Source of the DNA: an uncultured Prevotellaceae bacterium
GTDB taxonomy: Bacteria > Bacteroidota > Bacteroidia > Bacteroidales > Bacteroidaceae
NCBI GenBank assembly: GCA_937898415.1
Contig: CALDLA010000165.1
Span: 1-48,043, forward strand
DNA: 48,043 nucleotides
Direction of reading: 5' to 3'
The notes below the pieces were generated by a model. It did not search any database, was not told where the DNA came from, and saw only the letters and a program-made list of their open reading frames with translations. Both the position numbers and the translations under genes were made by a program. Below, one piece after another: positions 25,111 to 32,598 of this stretch. Numbering within the stretch: position 1 is the stretch's first letter; each line of letters begins with the position of its first letter.

Positions 25111-25264
25111 GTTTTCCGATAATTGGGGAATTTGACGAAAATCATCAAGAACAGAAGTAGACGGTTCACGCCTGATGGCGTGAGCCTTTACTCGTTTAAG
25201 ATGATAGGTTATCCCCAATACCTCGGAAAACGTAAGCGAAGTAAACAGCTCACGTTTTCTTTTT
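25111..25264 (+). ncRNA. Candidate structured leader RNA with attenuator-like terminator
   Basis: A rod-like fold can be drawn by eye. The outer stem is GTTTTCCGA (25111-25119) with TCGGAAAAC (25223-25231), continued by ATTGGGGA (25122-25129) with TCCCCAAT (25212-25219). An inner helix pairs ATCATC (25141-25146) with GATGAT (25200-25205). The apical hairpin pairs GGTTCACGCC (25163-25172) with GGCGTGAGCC (25177-25186). The 3' arm of the outer stem overlaps GAAAACGT (25226-25233), which can instead pair with ACGTTTTC (25252-25259) followed by TTTTT. The two folds exclude each other, as in riboswitches and attenuators. The BspA-like gene starts 43 bases later. I do not recognise a known riboswitch class. 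An independent small RNA with a terminator is an alternative. Confidence 0.5.
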
Positions 25265-25306
25265 GTGTCATTTTGAACGGAAATATTAACTTAAACTATA
25301 GCGATT

Positions 25307-27220
25307 ATGAAACAACAAAACATCAAATTCCTACTCGCCCTGCTCATGAGCATGGTGGGTATTCAAGCATCCGCTCACGACATTGAGGTAGCGAATTCAG
25401 ATGGTAAGACCATCTATTACAACTTTGTTAACAAAAACACCGAGTTGGCAGTCAGTCATCAAGGATCCTACGATTATAGCTATTCCAATGAGTATTCTGG
25501 CAACATAGTCATTCCTGAAACTGTCACTTACAACGGAAAGACATACCCCGTGACCAGTATCGGAAATGGGGCGTTCTCTAGCTGTAGCGGCCTGACGAGT
25601 GTCAACATTCCTAACTCCGTGACTAACATCGAGAGTGCTGCGTTCCAACTGTGTAGCGGCTTGACAAACATCAATATCGGCAATTCAGTGACCAGCATCG
25701 GAGGATTGGCGTTCTCTTTTTGTAGCGGCCTGACGAGCATCAACATCCCCAACTCCGTGACAAGAATTGAGAGTGGTGCGTTCGAAAGCTGTAGTGGTCT
25801 GACAAGTATCACTATTCCCAACTCCGTTACCAGTATTGGGCAGTCTGCATTCCGAAGCTGTAGCGGCCTGACGAGTATCACCATTCCTAACTCCGTTACC
25901 AGCATCGGGAATGGTGCGTTCTTGGGCTGTAGTGGCGTAAAGAGTATAACAATTCCCAACTCAGTTACCAGCATCGGAAGTTATGCATTCGCTCGATGTG
26001 AAGTTTTGACAAATATTACCATTCCCAACTCAGTGACTACAATAAATGATTACACTTTCCAGAATTGCAGCAAGCTGAGGTCTGTTGTCTTGCCTAACCA
26101 GCTTCGAATAATTCAGGCTAATGCATTTAACGGATGCTGGAGGTTAGAGTCGCTGAATATTCCTGCATCGGTAGAGTATATCTATCAGAGTGCGTTTGCC
26201 GGCTGTTCGTCCCTGCAGTCCGTGACGGCGCAGCCGACAACGCCGCCGTCCCTCTACGACAACTCGTTTTCGAAATATTCGATTCCACTGAACGTGCCGT
26301 CGGGCTGTAAGGAGGCTTATCAGAGTGCGCAGGGATGGAGGAACTTTACGACCATCAACGACGGGAACGTCTATTACCAGATGAGCATCGAGAGCCAGGG
26401 ACAGGGCAAGGTGAGCTACGGAACGACAGAGGTGACCAACGGCCAGAAGACGGTTGACGTGAAAGAGGGGACGGATGCCGTGCTGACACTAACACCGATT
26501 GATGGGTTTAAAGTTGATAAGGTGATGGTGAATGGCGAGGATAGAACAGCAGGAGTGGTGAACGGACAGCTGACGCTAAGCAACGTGACGACTAATCAGA
26601 CTGTCAGCGTCAGCTTCAGCGTGGCTGGAGAATTTACCAAGGTGACAATCGGAGTTGACAAGGTTGCTACTTTCTGTGCTGCTGCTGATGTTGATTTTTC
26701 GACGCTAAACCTAAAGGCATATACAGGTGGGGGCTTCAACCGCCAGACAGGAGTGCTGACGATGATGCGCGTTTATGATGTTCCCGCTGGAACGGGACTT
26801 TTGCTGAAGGGCGAGCCGGGAACGTACTTCGTCCCTTATAGTCAGTCGTACAGCATTTACAGCAATCTGCTGAAAGGCGTTACTACTGAAACGAACTTAG
26901 CAGCCACCACAGGCGGCTATGCCAACTACGTCTTAGCCAGCGGCAGCAACGGCACGGGCTTCTATCGGGTTCCGACTGAGGGAACGACGTTGGCAGCAGG
27001 CCGCGCCTACCTCAGCATACCGGCAGAGACGGCAGCCAGCCGCAGCGCACTCAGGCTGGCGTTCGATGATGAGGATGAAGCAACGGGCATTAACGCTTCG
27101 CTAACGAATAGTGAAGAGAGAATTGTGGATAGTGCTGTGTATGACCTGCAAGGCCGCCGTGTGGAGCAGCCCCAGCCAGGCCTCTACATCCGTAATGGTA
27201 AGAAGGTAATCATCAAGTAG
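25307..27220 (+). CDS. BspA-like leucine-rich repeat surface protein
   Basis: A 637-residue secreted protein. A signal peptide (MKQQNIKFLLALLMSMVGIQASA) is followed by ten tandem 23-residue LRR_5 units encoded from about 25559 to 26248, of the form IGNGAFSSCSGLTSVNIPNSVTN. Early units are nearly identical and later ones diverge (IQANAFNGCWRLESLNIPASVEY). Then comes a beta-sandwich repeat (SIESQGQGKVSYGTTEV...SNVTTNQTVSVSFSVAG) and a module (KVATFCAAADVDF, GTGLLLKGEPG, NLLKGV, LAAGRAYLSIP, RLAFDDEDEATGI) shared with the InlB-repeat protein at 14647. The C-terminal tail is VYDLQGRRVEQPQPGLYIRNGKKVIIK. Such proteins bind host matrix or other bacteria in relatives; here that is inference. A candidate structured leader RNA lies upstream. 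Confidence 0.88.
   Translation: MKQQNIKFLLALLMSMVGIQASAHDIEVANSDGKTIYYNFVNKNTELAVSHQGSYDYSYSNEYSGNIVIPETVTYNGKTYPVTSIGNGAFSSCSGLTSVNIPNSVTNIESAAFQLCSGLTNINIGNSVTSIGGLAFSFCSGLTSINIPNSVTRIESGAFESCSGLTSITIPNSVTSIGQSAFRSCSGLTSITIPNSVTSIGNGAFLGCSGVKSITIPNSVTSIGSYAFARCEVLTNITIPNSVTTINDYTFQNCSKLRSVVLPNQLRIIQANAFNGCWRLESLNIPASVEYIYQSAFAGCSSLQSVTAQPTTPPSLYDNSFSKYSIPLNVPSGCKEAYQSAQGWRNFTTINDGNVYYQMSIESQGQGKVSYGTTEVTNGQKTVDVKEGTDAVLTLTPIDGFKVDKVMVNGEDRTAGVVNGQLTLSNVTTNQTVSVSFSVAGEFTKVTIGVDKVATFCAAADVDFSTLNLKAYTGGGFNRQTGVLTMMRVYDVPAGTGLLLKGEPGTYFVPYSQSYSIYSNLLKGVTTETNLAATTGGYANYVLASGSNGTGFYRVPTEGTTLAAGRAYLSIPAETAASRSALRLAFDDEDEATGINASLTNSEERIVDSAVYDLQGRRVEQPQPGLYIRNGKKVIIK
25559..26248 (+). repeat. 69-bp coding repeat array (ten LRR units)
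   Basis: Ten 69-bp units encode the leucine-rich repeats. Units two to seven share long near-identical stretches such as AACTCCGTGACNAGNATC, suggesting recent expansion by recombination. Confidence 0.85.
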
Positions 27221-27234
27221 TGGAGGGCCATGCT

Positions 27235-27393
27235 ATGAAGAAGAAAGAATATCGGCAGCCCGTCACCGAAGTGGTGGCGGCTGCCCCCACCGAAATGATT
27301 GCCGCCTCATTGCTGAACGAGGGAGAAGTGGATGTCATCGGCATCATTGATGATGACGGAGGTGATGACAACCCACCAATCCTGGGACTCTGA
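27235..27393 (+). CDS. Short acidic-tailed peptide, 52 residues
   Basis: A small gene 14 bases after the BspA-like stop and before a strong terminator. It encodes MKKKEYRQPVTEVVAAAPTE, then MIAASLLNEGEVDVIGIIDD and DGGDDNPPILGL. There is no signal peptide, membrane segment or recognised domain. The lysine-rich start, short helical/hydrophobic middle and D/G/P-rich tail recall a class of small Bacteroidales proteins found beside surface or exported genes, and in general shape recall leader-plus-core peptides, but no modifying enzyme is nearby. The frame, position and operon-like spacing support translation. An ATG at 27230 is out of the question because it stops after two codons. Confidence 0.65.
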   Translation: MKKKEYRQPVTEVVAAAPTEMIAASLLNEGEVDVIGIIDDDGGDDNPPILGL

Positions 27394-27405
27394 CAACAAC
27401 AGAAT

Positions 27406-27443
27406 AGTACACAAAAGGGACGGTTCCTTTTGTGTACTTTTTG
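27406..27443 (+). terminator. Strong terminator, GTACACAAAA-type hairpin
   Basis: A perfect 13-bp stem, AGTACACAAAAGG (27406-27418) with CCTTTTGTGTACT (27426-27438), loop GACGGTT, then TTTTT. It ends the BspA-like/small-peptide transcript and faces the convergent NigD-like gene. A related hairpin lies at 44586-44616. Confidence 0.9.
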
Positions 27444-27452
27444 TTTTGGGGT

Positions 27453-28145
27453 TCAACGATCGGTTTTTAATGGCGTGAGCCTGAAGTTCTTGGTAACCAC
27501 GCCGTTGTAGGTATTGATGGAGACCCGGAGTGTGTCGGTAGGCACCTCCGAAATGGGGACGCTGACATACACCCGTTGGGAGTAGTATTCAGGCACTTCT
27601 CCTTGATTGTGCGAGAGCAACAGGTGGACGGTACGGGTGCTGTCGGCGTTGATATAGGAGGATGAGTAGTGCATGCCCAACTTCTGTATCTTTGATTCAT
27701 CGTCGACGGCACCCGTCTTCAGCACCAGTCCTAAATTAAGATATTTCTTGTTGAAGCTGACCCAGGCGGTTTCCAGTCCCACGGGGTCAGCCAGTTTCTC
27801 CTTCCAAGTGCCAACGGACACGGAGTCGGTCTTAATGGAGAGCGTTGACACGCGCCCCATCATTTCCACTTTAGCCCTGTCATCCTGATTACTATAATAT
27901 AATAAGGCGCGATAGACCGTGTCAGACCGACCTATCCAACTGTCGGTATAGGGGGCTGTCAGCAGTAGTCTTTCGTCGTTGTCTGTCACCACATATACTA
28001 TTTGCTTGTTACTTCCCACCACGGCCTCTACAAAGTCGGCGCGCATGTAGGAGTATTCGTTGTCGCCCTTCTCATAGAGGTCCTGTTCGCACGAGAAGAG
28101 TGTCAGAAACGAGAGGAGTAGTAACAGCGGGGCAGGTCTCTTCAT
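27453..28145 (-). CDS. NigD-like lipoprotein
   Basis: A 230-residue lipoprotein: signal MKRPAPLLLLLSFLTLFSCEQDLYEKGD with lipobox FSC. An N-terminal small beta domain (about 35-115, QIVYVVTDNDERLLLT) is followed by a C-terminal domain (about 120-225) with GLVLKTGAVDD and YVSVPISEVPTDTLRVSINTYNG, as in the NigD-like family of Bacteroidales (NigD itself comes from an immunity/bacteriocin-like locus; function of most members is unknown). It is the last gene of the leftward PASTA-rluD-ddl-acyltransferase operon, with its start overlapping the acyltransferase stop. Confidence 0.8.
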   Translation of the reverse strand: MKRPAPLLLLLSFLTLFSCEQDLYEKGDNEYSYMRADFVEAVVGSNKQIVYVVTDNDERLLLTAPYTDSWIGRSDTVYRALLYYSNQDDRAKVEMMGRVSTLSIKTDSVSVGTWKEKLADPVGLETAWVSFNKKYLNLGLVLKTGAVDDESKIQKLGMHYSSSYINADSTRTVHLLLSHNQGEVPEYYSQRVYVSVPISEVPTDTLRVSINTYNGVVTKNFRLTPLKTDR

Positions 28146-29296
28146 TATTTTGCAGCGTTATAATTGATCAGCGGATTAGCATACATGGTCAGGATGCGTT
28201 CGCGGAGGAAGGCGTCGTCCTTGTTGGGGATGTTGATTTTAGCCAGTTGCCCGTCAAGATACTGTTCAAAGCGGTCCCATTGTTCTGGCGTTGCCTTTGA
28301 AAGACTGCGGGGAGTCCCCTGAAGCATGTCGAGTGCCACGATGTTGTTAGGGTAGATGGCGTACCGGCGGTGAATGGCACCGTCGATAAGTGTGGCTATC
28401 ATGTCGAAAAGTTCCGTCTTAGGCAATTCAGTCGGTAGTGTGCCCAGCCAATCGTCAATGCAGGGAGCACAGTGGTAGTGGATGTTGCCCTTGAAACCGA
28501 AGATGCCCGTCTTCATGGAGAGTACATCGTCGGCCTTTGACTTCTTCCAACCCACGACATCGCGCACCAGCTGGAATTCCTGGGCCTTCAGGTAGTCGCA
28601 GGGATCATATTCGTAGCTGATGGCCAGTGGTACGATATGCAGCTGTTGCAGCCGCTCAATGACAGACCCCTCACCGCCCATGGCCATCATCTTAAGAAGG
28701 CTGGCCTGCGTGCGGTCGTTGCTGTCCTTTGCACGGCCTTCGCGCTGGGCAATCCAGATGTTGTCGTTTTTCTTTCCGAGGACATAGTGCATGTATTCGG
28801 CCATACGCTTGCTGGAGACCAGCATCTCGCGGATACCGACTGAGCGCTCAACGATGAACGACTTGTTGATGCGCACCAAGTCCTTGATCCAGGGAGCTGC
28901 CAAGAGGTTGTCGCCAATGGCAATTTCGCAGGTCGTTGAGAATCCCACGTCGAACATGAGCTTGTCAAGGAGGGCAGAATCGAGCACAATGTCCCTGTGG
29001 TTAGAGATAAAGGTGTAGTTGCGGGTGACGTCTATCGACTCCACATCCATGTCGCAGCCCGTTGAGGCTTTAGCCAGAAGCTTTTCCAAGAAGGTGTAGC
29101 AGAACGCCTTCTGGAACTCCAGGTTGGTTTTTTGTTGGTGCATCTTTGCGGCAATCGCTTCCGCCGGTATTCCCGGATAAAGATAAGCGACCACTGTTAA
29201 GAATTGGGTGTCGGCCATCAGGCGGTCGTACACCTCGGGCAGTTCTTCTGGCTCGAAAGGCCGGATGGCATCAAATGCCCTTAAATCGTTATTCAT
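28145..29296 (-). CDS. PlsC-like acyltransferase (1-acylglycerol-3-phosphate acyltransferase family)
   Basis: A 383-residue protein with acyltransferase block I in YTFISNHRDIVLDSALLD and block III-like NIWIAQREGRAKDSNDRTQ. The spacing in block I is N-H-x5-D when counted to the last aspartate, rather than the classical N-H-x4-D; the alternative is that the first aspartate is used. Extra N-terminal helices (about 1-85) and a long C-terminal part distinguish it from short PlsC enzymes. It lies in an operon with ddl, four bases away, and NigD-like, so a role in membrane lipid or envelope lipid acylation is likely, but the acceptor is not clear from the sequence. Confidence 0.78.
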   Translation of the reverse strand: MNNDLRAFDAIRPFEPEELPEVYDRLMADTQFLTVVAYLYPGIPAEAIAAKMHQQKTNLEFQKAFCYTFLEKLLAKASTGCDMDVESIDVTRNYTFISNHRDIVLDSALLDKLMFDVGFSTTCEIAIGDNLLAAPWIKDLVRINKSFIVERSVGIREMLVSSKRMAEYMHYVLGKKNDNIWIAQREGRAKDSNDRTQASLLKMMAMGGEGSVIERLQQLHIVPLAISYEYDPCDYLKAQEFQLVRDVVGWKKSKADDVLSMKTGIFGFKGNIHYHCAPCIDDWLGTLPTELPKTELFDMIATLIDGAIHRRYAIYPNNIVALDMLQGTPRSLSKATPEQWDRFEQYLDGQLAKINIPNKDDAFLRERILTMYANPLINYNAAK

Positions 29297-29299
29297 AGA

Positions 29300-30292
29300 T
29301 TAAGTGAATTGGTTTTCAACGATGTCTGTCAGCACATCGGTCATTGTCAGTCCGGCTGCATGCACTTGTTGAGGGATGAAGCTGGTGGCTGTCATGCCCG
29401 GCGTCGTGTTCACCTCCAGCATAGAAATCTTTCCCTCCTTCGAGATGATGTAGTCGATGCGGATGATACCGTTGCAGCGCAGGATGTCGTAGATGTGACT
29501 GGTAATCTTAGAGACGCGTTCAGCCACCTCAGGGGCAATGCGGGCAGGGGTGATTTCCTGTACTTGACCGTTATATTTCGCGTCGTAGTCAAAGAACTCG
29601 TTACTGGTTACTACCTCCGTAATGGGTAGCAGAACGGTCTTTTCACGGGTTTTGTAACAACCCTGGGTAATCTCGGTGCCATCCAGGAAACTCTCGACCA
29701 TAACCTCAGGACTTTCCATCATCGCTTTGCGGATGGCGGGAGCTAGTTGGTCAGCATTTTTCACCTTGGTGACGCCAAACGAAGAGCCGTCGGCAGCTGG
29801 CTTCACGAAGCACGGCATACCTATCTGGCGCTCAATCTCATCGTCGCTGACCAGTTCCTCATAGCCTTTGCGGATGAGTAGTGACTCGGCGACGCTGACA
29901 CCATAACTCCTGAGATACTGGTTAAGCACGAACTTGTCGAATGTCATGGCCTCTACCAATACGCCGCTGGTAGAGTAGGGTAGCCCTATGAGGTCGAAAT
30001 AGCCCTGTAGGCGGCCGTTTTCACCAGGGGTGCCGTGAATAGTGATGTAGGCGTAGTCGAAGTGTTGTGACTTCTCATCTTCCATAAAGGAGAAGTCGTT
30101 ACGGTCAATCTTGGCCGTCAGACCGTTTGGCAGTTCAACGTGCCAGTCTTGCCCCTTTATGTCGACGATATAGACATTATAGCGTTCCTTGTCGAAAAAG
30201 GAGTAAAGTCCCTGTGCAGAGCGCAACGAGACGTCGTGCTCAGATGAGTCGCCACCACAGACAATGGCAATGTTTCTCTTCAAATTCTTCAT
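29300..30292 (-). CDS. ddl: D-alanine--D-alanine ligase
   Basis: A 330-residue ATP-grasp enzyme that makes D-Ala-D-Ala for peptidoglycan. Features seen: N-terminal NIAIVCGGDSSEHDVSLRSAQ (Ddl signature GGxSxExxVSL), FVKPAADGSSFGVTKVKN (ATP-binding loop), EITPARIAPEV, and the C-terminal metal/substrate motif RIDYIISKEGKISMLEVNTTPGMTATS. The family signature HGTPGENGRLQGYFDL is intact. It lies in the operon of PASTA protein, RluD, Ddl and acyltransferase, a common Bacteroidales order. The DNA upstream of its start is occupied by a MITE-like inverted repeat (30303-30423). Confidence 0.95.
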   Translation of the reverse strand: MKNLKRNIAIVCGGDSSEHDVSLRSAQGLYSFFDKERYNVYIVDIKGQDWHVELPNGLTAKIDRNDFSFMEDEKSQHFDYAYITIHGTPGENGRLQGYFDLIGLPYSTSGVLVEAMTFDKFVLNQYLRSYGVSVAESLLIRKGYEELVSDDEIERQIGMPCFVKPAADGSSFGVTKVKNADQLAPAIRKAMMESPEVMVESFLDGTEITQGCYKTREKTVLLPITEVVTSNEFFDYDAKYNGQVQEITPARIAPEVAERVSKITSHIYDILRCNGIIRIDYIISKEGKISMLEVNTTPGMTATSFIPQQVHAAGLTMTDVLTDIVENQFT

Positions 30293-30302
30293 TTCTGTCT
30301 AA

Positions 30303-30423
30303 GCCCCCTAAGTTAGGGGGTTGGGGGTCTGAACAAGCGTATATCAAACCCTATTTTTTTTAATTGTTATTATTTTGGCGTCTGCGCTTGTTCAGACCCC
30401 TCTAGCCCCCTAACTTAGGGGGC
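30303..30423. mobile_element. MITE-like inverted-repeat element between ddl and rluD
   Basis: The left arm 30303-30339 (GCCCCCTAAGTTAGGGGG, TT, GGGGGTCTGAACAAGCG) is a near-perfect inverted copy of the right arm 30385-30423 (CGCTTGTTCAGACCCC, TCTA, GCCCCCTAACTTAGGGGGC). Both arms themselves contain a palindrome CCCCCTAA.TTAGGGGG. The 45-base centre is AT-rich (CTATTTTTTTTAATTG). There is no coding sequence. The last codons of rluD (CGC CCC CTA AGT TAG) are made from the right arm. Confidence 0.75.
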
Positions 30424-31462
30424 GAATATACTTTCTCCATTTGTCAATGACGGTAGCCATGTCTTCTGGCAGGTCACTGGTGAAATCCATCTGCTTTCCT
30501 GTCTTCGGATGCACAAAGCCGAGTGTGCGGGCGTGCAACATCTGGCGCGGACAGAGCCGGAAGCAGTTCTGTATGAATGCCTTGTATGTGCTGGACCGCT
30601 CGCCTCTGAGAATCTCTGTGCCGCCATAGCGCTCGTCGCAGAAAAGCGGATGCCCCATGTGCTTCATGTGGGCACGTATCTGGTGTGTGCGTCCCGTTTC
30701 CAAACGACACTCCACTAACGTGGTATAGCCGAAACGCTCAATGACGCGCCAGTGAGTAACGGCTGGCTTTCCCACATCTGAGTCGGGCGGGAACACGGCC
30801 ATGCGTTGACGGTCGCGAGGGTCGCGGCCTATATTGCCCTCTATGCGCCCCTCATCCTCCGTGAAGTGCCCCCATACCAGTGCGTTATAACTGCGGTGGG
30901 TGTCGTGGTTGAAGAATTGGGCGCCCAGTTTGCTCTTGGCTTCGGGGGTCTTGGCAACGACGAGCAGTCCGCTGGTGTCCTTGTCGATGCGGTGGACAAG
31001 ACCGACGCTGGGGTCGTTCGGGTCAAAGGAAGGCAGATTCCTCAGGTGCCAGGCAATGGCATTGACCAGTGTACCGTGGAAATTTCCTACGCCCGGATGT
31101 ACAACCAGTCCGGCGGGCTTGTTGACGACCATCAGCTGGTCATCCTCATAGACTACATCGAGCGGAATGTCCTCCGGTTCGATTGTCGTGTCATAGTGTG
31201 GACGGTCGAGCATCAGTGTGATGACATCACCTGGGCGTACCTTGTAGTTGCTTTTGACAGGGCGGTTCCCCACATGGATGAATCCTGCATCAGCAGCCTG
31301 TTGGATGCGGTTGCGTGTGGAGTGCTGCATGTGTTCCGTCAGGAATTTGTCGATACGCAACGGTTCCTGGCCACGATCCACTTCTATACGGAAATGCTCG
31401 TAGAGTTGCTGGCTTTCCTCGTCCAGTTCCTGGTCGTTCAGTATCAGTTCCTCACTGTCCAT
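30410..31462 (-). CDS. rluD: RluD-like 23S rRNA pseudouridine synthase
   Basis: A 350-residue RluA-family enzyme. It has an N-terminal S4 RNA-binding domain (RIDKFLTEHMQHSTRNRIQQ, about residues 37-95) and a catalytic domain with the aspartate motif GLVHRIDKDTSGLLVVAKT. Later RTHQIRAHMKHMGHPLFCDERYGG is present. RluD makes pseudouridines in helix 69 of 23S rRNA and is the usual family member next to PASTA and ddl in Bacteroidales. The extreme C-terminus (RPLS-stop) is encoded by the inverted repeat at 30405-30423, so the native end has been replaced. The start is three bases after the PASTA gene stop. Confidence 0.92.
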   Translation of the reverse strand: MDSEELILNDQELDEESQQLYEHFRIEVDRGQEPLRIDKFLTEHMQHSTRNRIQQAADAGFIHVGNRPVKSNYKVRPGDVITLMLDRPHYDTTIEPEDIPLDVVYEDDQLMVVNKPAGLVVHPGVGNFHGTLVNAIAWHLRNLPSFDPNDPSVGLVHRIDKDTSGLLVVAKTPEAKSKLGAQFFNHDTHRSYNALVWGHFTEDEGRIEGNIGRDPRDRQRMAVFPPDSDVGKPAVTHWRVIERFGYTTLVECRLETGRTHQIRAHMKHMGHPLFCDERYGGTEILRGERSSTYKAFIQNCFRLCPRQMLHARTLGFVHPKTGKQMDFTSDLPEDMATVIDKWRKYIRPLS

Positions 31463-31465
31463 ACA

Positions 31466-32164
31466 CTAATAGTCCTCAGTTTCTTCTTTCTGCTGTCCTG
31501 TCGGTACTGCCTCTTTGACTTCCTCGAACTCGTCATAGGCACCTATCTCGTCTTCATCCTCCTGATAGACATATTCCGGTTCTGTATAGTCTATGTCGTC
31601 GTCTTCGCCATATTGCCCGTTACCTATCAGCAGTGTCAGCGGGCTGTCGATGGAGACGTGCTCACCGGTATTGAGGCGTCGCCCACGGCAGAGGATGCCG
31701 TATACCCAGTCGCGTTCGCCAAGAATGCGTTTTGGTGGCAGCAGTTTGAATCCGATGGCCTGTAGTTTGGCTTCGGCTTCACGGTAGCTGCTGTTGTCGA
31801 TGACGTCAGGTATGGCAAAAGACGGTGACGACGGAGAGTTCACCGTCACATAGATGATGTGCCCGGGCTTAACTTTCATGCCTGCTCCTGGCGACTGGGC
31901 CAGGATGCAGTCGGCTGGCAGTCGTTTGTTGTAGCCGGAATCATTTACCTGTAGTTCCAGTCCATTCTCAGCAAGCAGCAGTCGTGCGTTCTTGCTCGTC
32001 ATGTTTACAAGTTTAGGCACTTCAATGCCTTCTCCATGGTGGGTATATAACTCCAAACCGTATTTTACGCCGAAGCATAATCCTACCACAACAAGTGCCA
32101 TAGCCAAAAGATTTCCCCAAAGGTAGGCACTCAAAAACTTACCAAAGAATTCCTTTGCTTTCAT
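31466..32164 (-). CDS. PASTA domain membrane protein
   Basis: A 232-residue protein with a single membrane segment (about 18-36), then two PASTA domains (about 48-110, EVPKLVNMTSKNARLLLAEN; 115-182, IPDVIDNSSYREAEAKLQAI) and a very acidic C-terminal tail (186-232, EDDDIDYTEPEYVYQEDEDE). PASTA domains bind peptidoglycan or muropeptides in kinases and PBPs; in Bacteroidota this kinase-less form precedes rluD and ddl. The ATG at 32164 was chosen because the promoter box at 32186 lies between it and a longer in-frame start at 32215. Confidence 0.87.
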   Translation of the reverse strand: MKAKEFFGKFLSAYLWGNLLAMALVVVGLCFGVKYGLELYTHHGEGIEVPKLVNMTSKNARLLLAENGLELQVNDSGYNKRLPADCILAQSPGAGMKVKPGHIIYVTVNSPSSPSFAIPDVIDNSSYREAEAKLQAIGFKLLPPKRILGERDWVYGILCRGRRLNTGEHVSIDSPLTLLIGNGQYGEDDDIDYTEPEYVYQEDEDEIGAYDEFEEVKEAVPTGQQKEETEDY

Positions 32165-32185
32165 CAATAAATTGTTTTTGCCGTG

Positions 32186-32193
32186 CAAAGATA
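32186..32193 (-). promoter_or_regulatory. -7 box TATCTTTG for the PASTA-rluD-ddl operon
   Basis: CAAAGATA on the plus strand, 22 bases before the ATG at 32164. It abuts the rpmH terminator. Confidence 0.75.
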
Positions 32194-32196
32194 ATG

Positions 32197-32244
32197 AAAA
32201 AACAGAAAGAAGCAAAGAATTCTCTCTACTTCTTTCTGTTTTTT
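32197..32244 (-). terminator. Terminator of rpmH
   Basis: A 16-bp inverted repeat, AAAAAACAGAAAGAAG (32197-32212) with CTTCTTTCTGTTTTTT (32229-32244), downstream of the leftward rpmH stop, with the T-run at its far end and the next promoter immediately after. Confidence 0.8.
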
Positions 32245-32270
32245 CTGCATTTTCTTTCTGAGATACCCGT

Positions 32271-32426
32271 TTACTTTCCGTGATGCTCGTCAGAAACAGT
32301 TAACTTCTTGCGGCCCTTAGCGCGGCGTGAAGCCAACACGCGGCGACCATTCTTAGTGGCCATTCTCTCACGGAAGCCGTGCTTGTTGACGCGACGGCGA
32401 TTGTGCGGCTGAAATGTTCTTTTCAT
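32271..32426 (-). CDS. rpmH: 50S ribosomal protein L34
   Basis: A 51-residue basic protein: MKRTFQPHNRRRVNKHGFRE, then RMATKNGRRVLASRRAKGRK and KLTVSDEHHGK. This is the complete L34 signature (KRTFQPxxxRRxxxHGFRxRMxTxxGRxVLxxRRxKGRxxL). It carries a short C-terminal extension typical of Bacteroidota. It is transcribed alone from the promoter box at 32473 and ends at the 32197-32244 terminator. The usual neighbours rnpA and dnaA are not here. Confidence 0.97.
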   Translation of the reverse strand: MKRTFQPHNRRRVNKHGFRERMATKNGRRVLASRRAKGRKKLTVSDEHHGK

Positions 32427-32472
32427 TGCTTTATTCTTGTTATTTTTGTTGTTTATTTACCGATTTGGGGTG

Positions 32473-32480
32473 CAAAAGTA
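32473..32480 (-). promoter_or_regulatory. -7 box TACTTTTG for rpmH
   Basis: CAAAAGTA on the plus strand, 47 bases ahead of the rpmH start at 32426. Confidence 0.7.
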
Positions 32481-32520
32481 CTCATTTCTTTTGAATTACG
32501 CAAATTTATCGCGAAATTTT

Positions 32521-32548
32521 TCACTTTTCACTTTTCACTTTTCACTTT
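32521..32548. repeat. Heptanucleotide tandem repeat (TCACTTT x4) in the efp promoter
   Basis: Four perfect TCACTTT units end seven bases before the efp -7 box at 32555, so they span the -33 region. Unit number would alter promoter spacing. Confidence 0.85.
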
Positions 32549-32554
32549 TTTTCG

Positions 32555-32562
32555 TACCTTTG
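32555..32562 (+). promoter_or_regulatory. -7 box TACCTTTG for efp
   Basis: TACCTTTG matches TAnnTTTG, 37 bases before the ATG at 32599. It confirms that start over a longer in-frame one at 32437. Confidence 0.75.
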
Positions 32563-32598
32563 CACCCAAATTCCAATATATTACATTATTTTATTTGT

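Noticed and set aside
25559..26248. Possible CRISPR or intergenic tandem repeat
   Set aside because: The 69-bp units encode leucine-rich repeats in a continuous frame with signal peptide and C-terminal tail.
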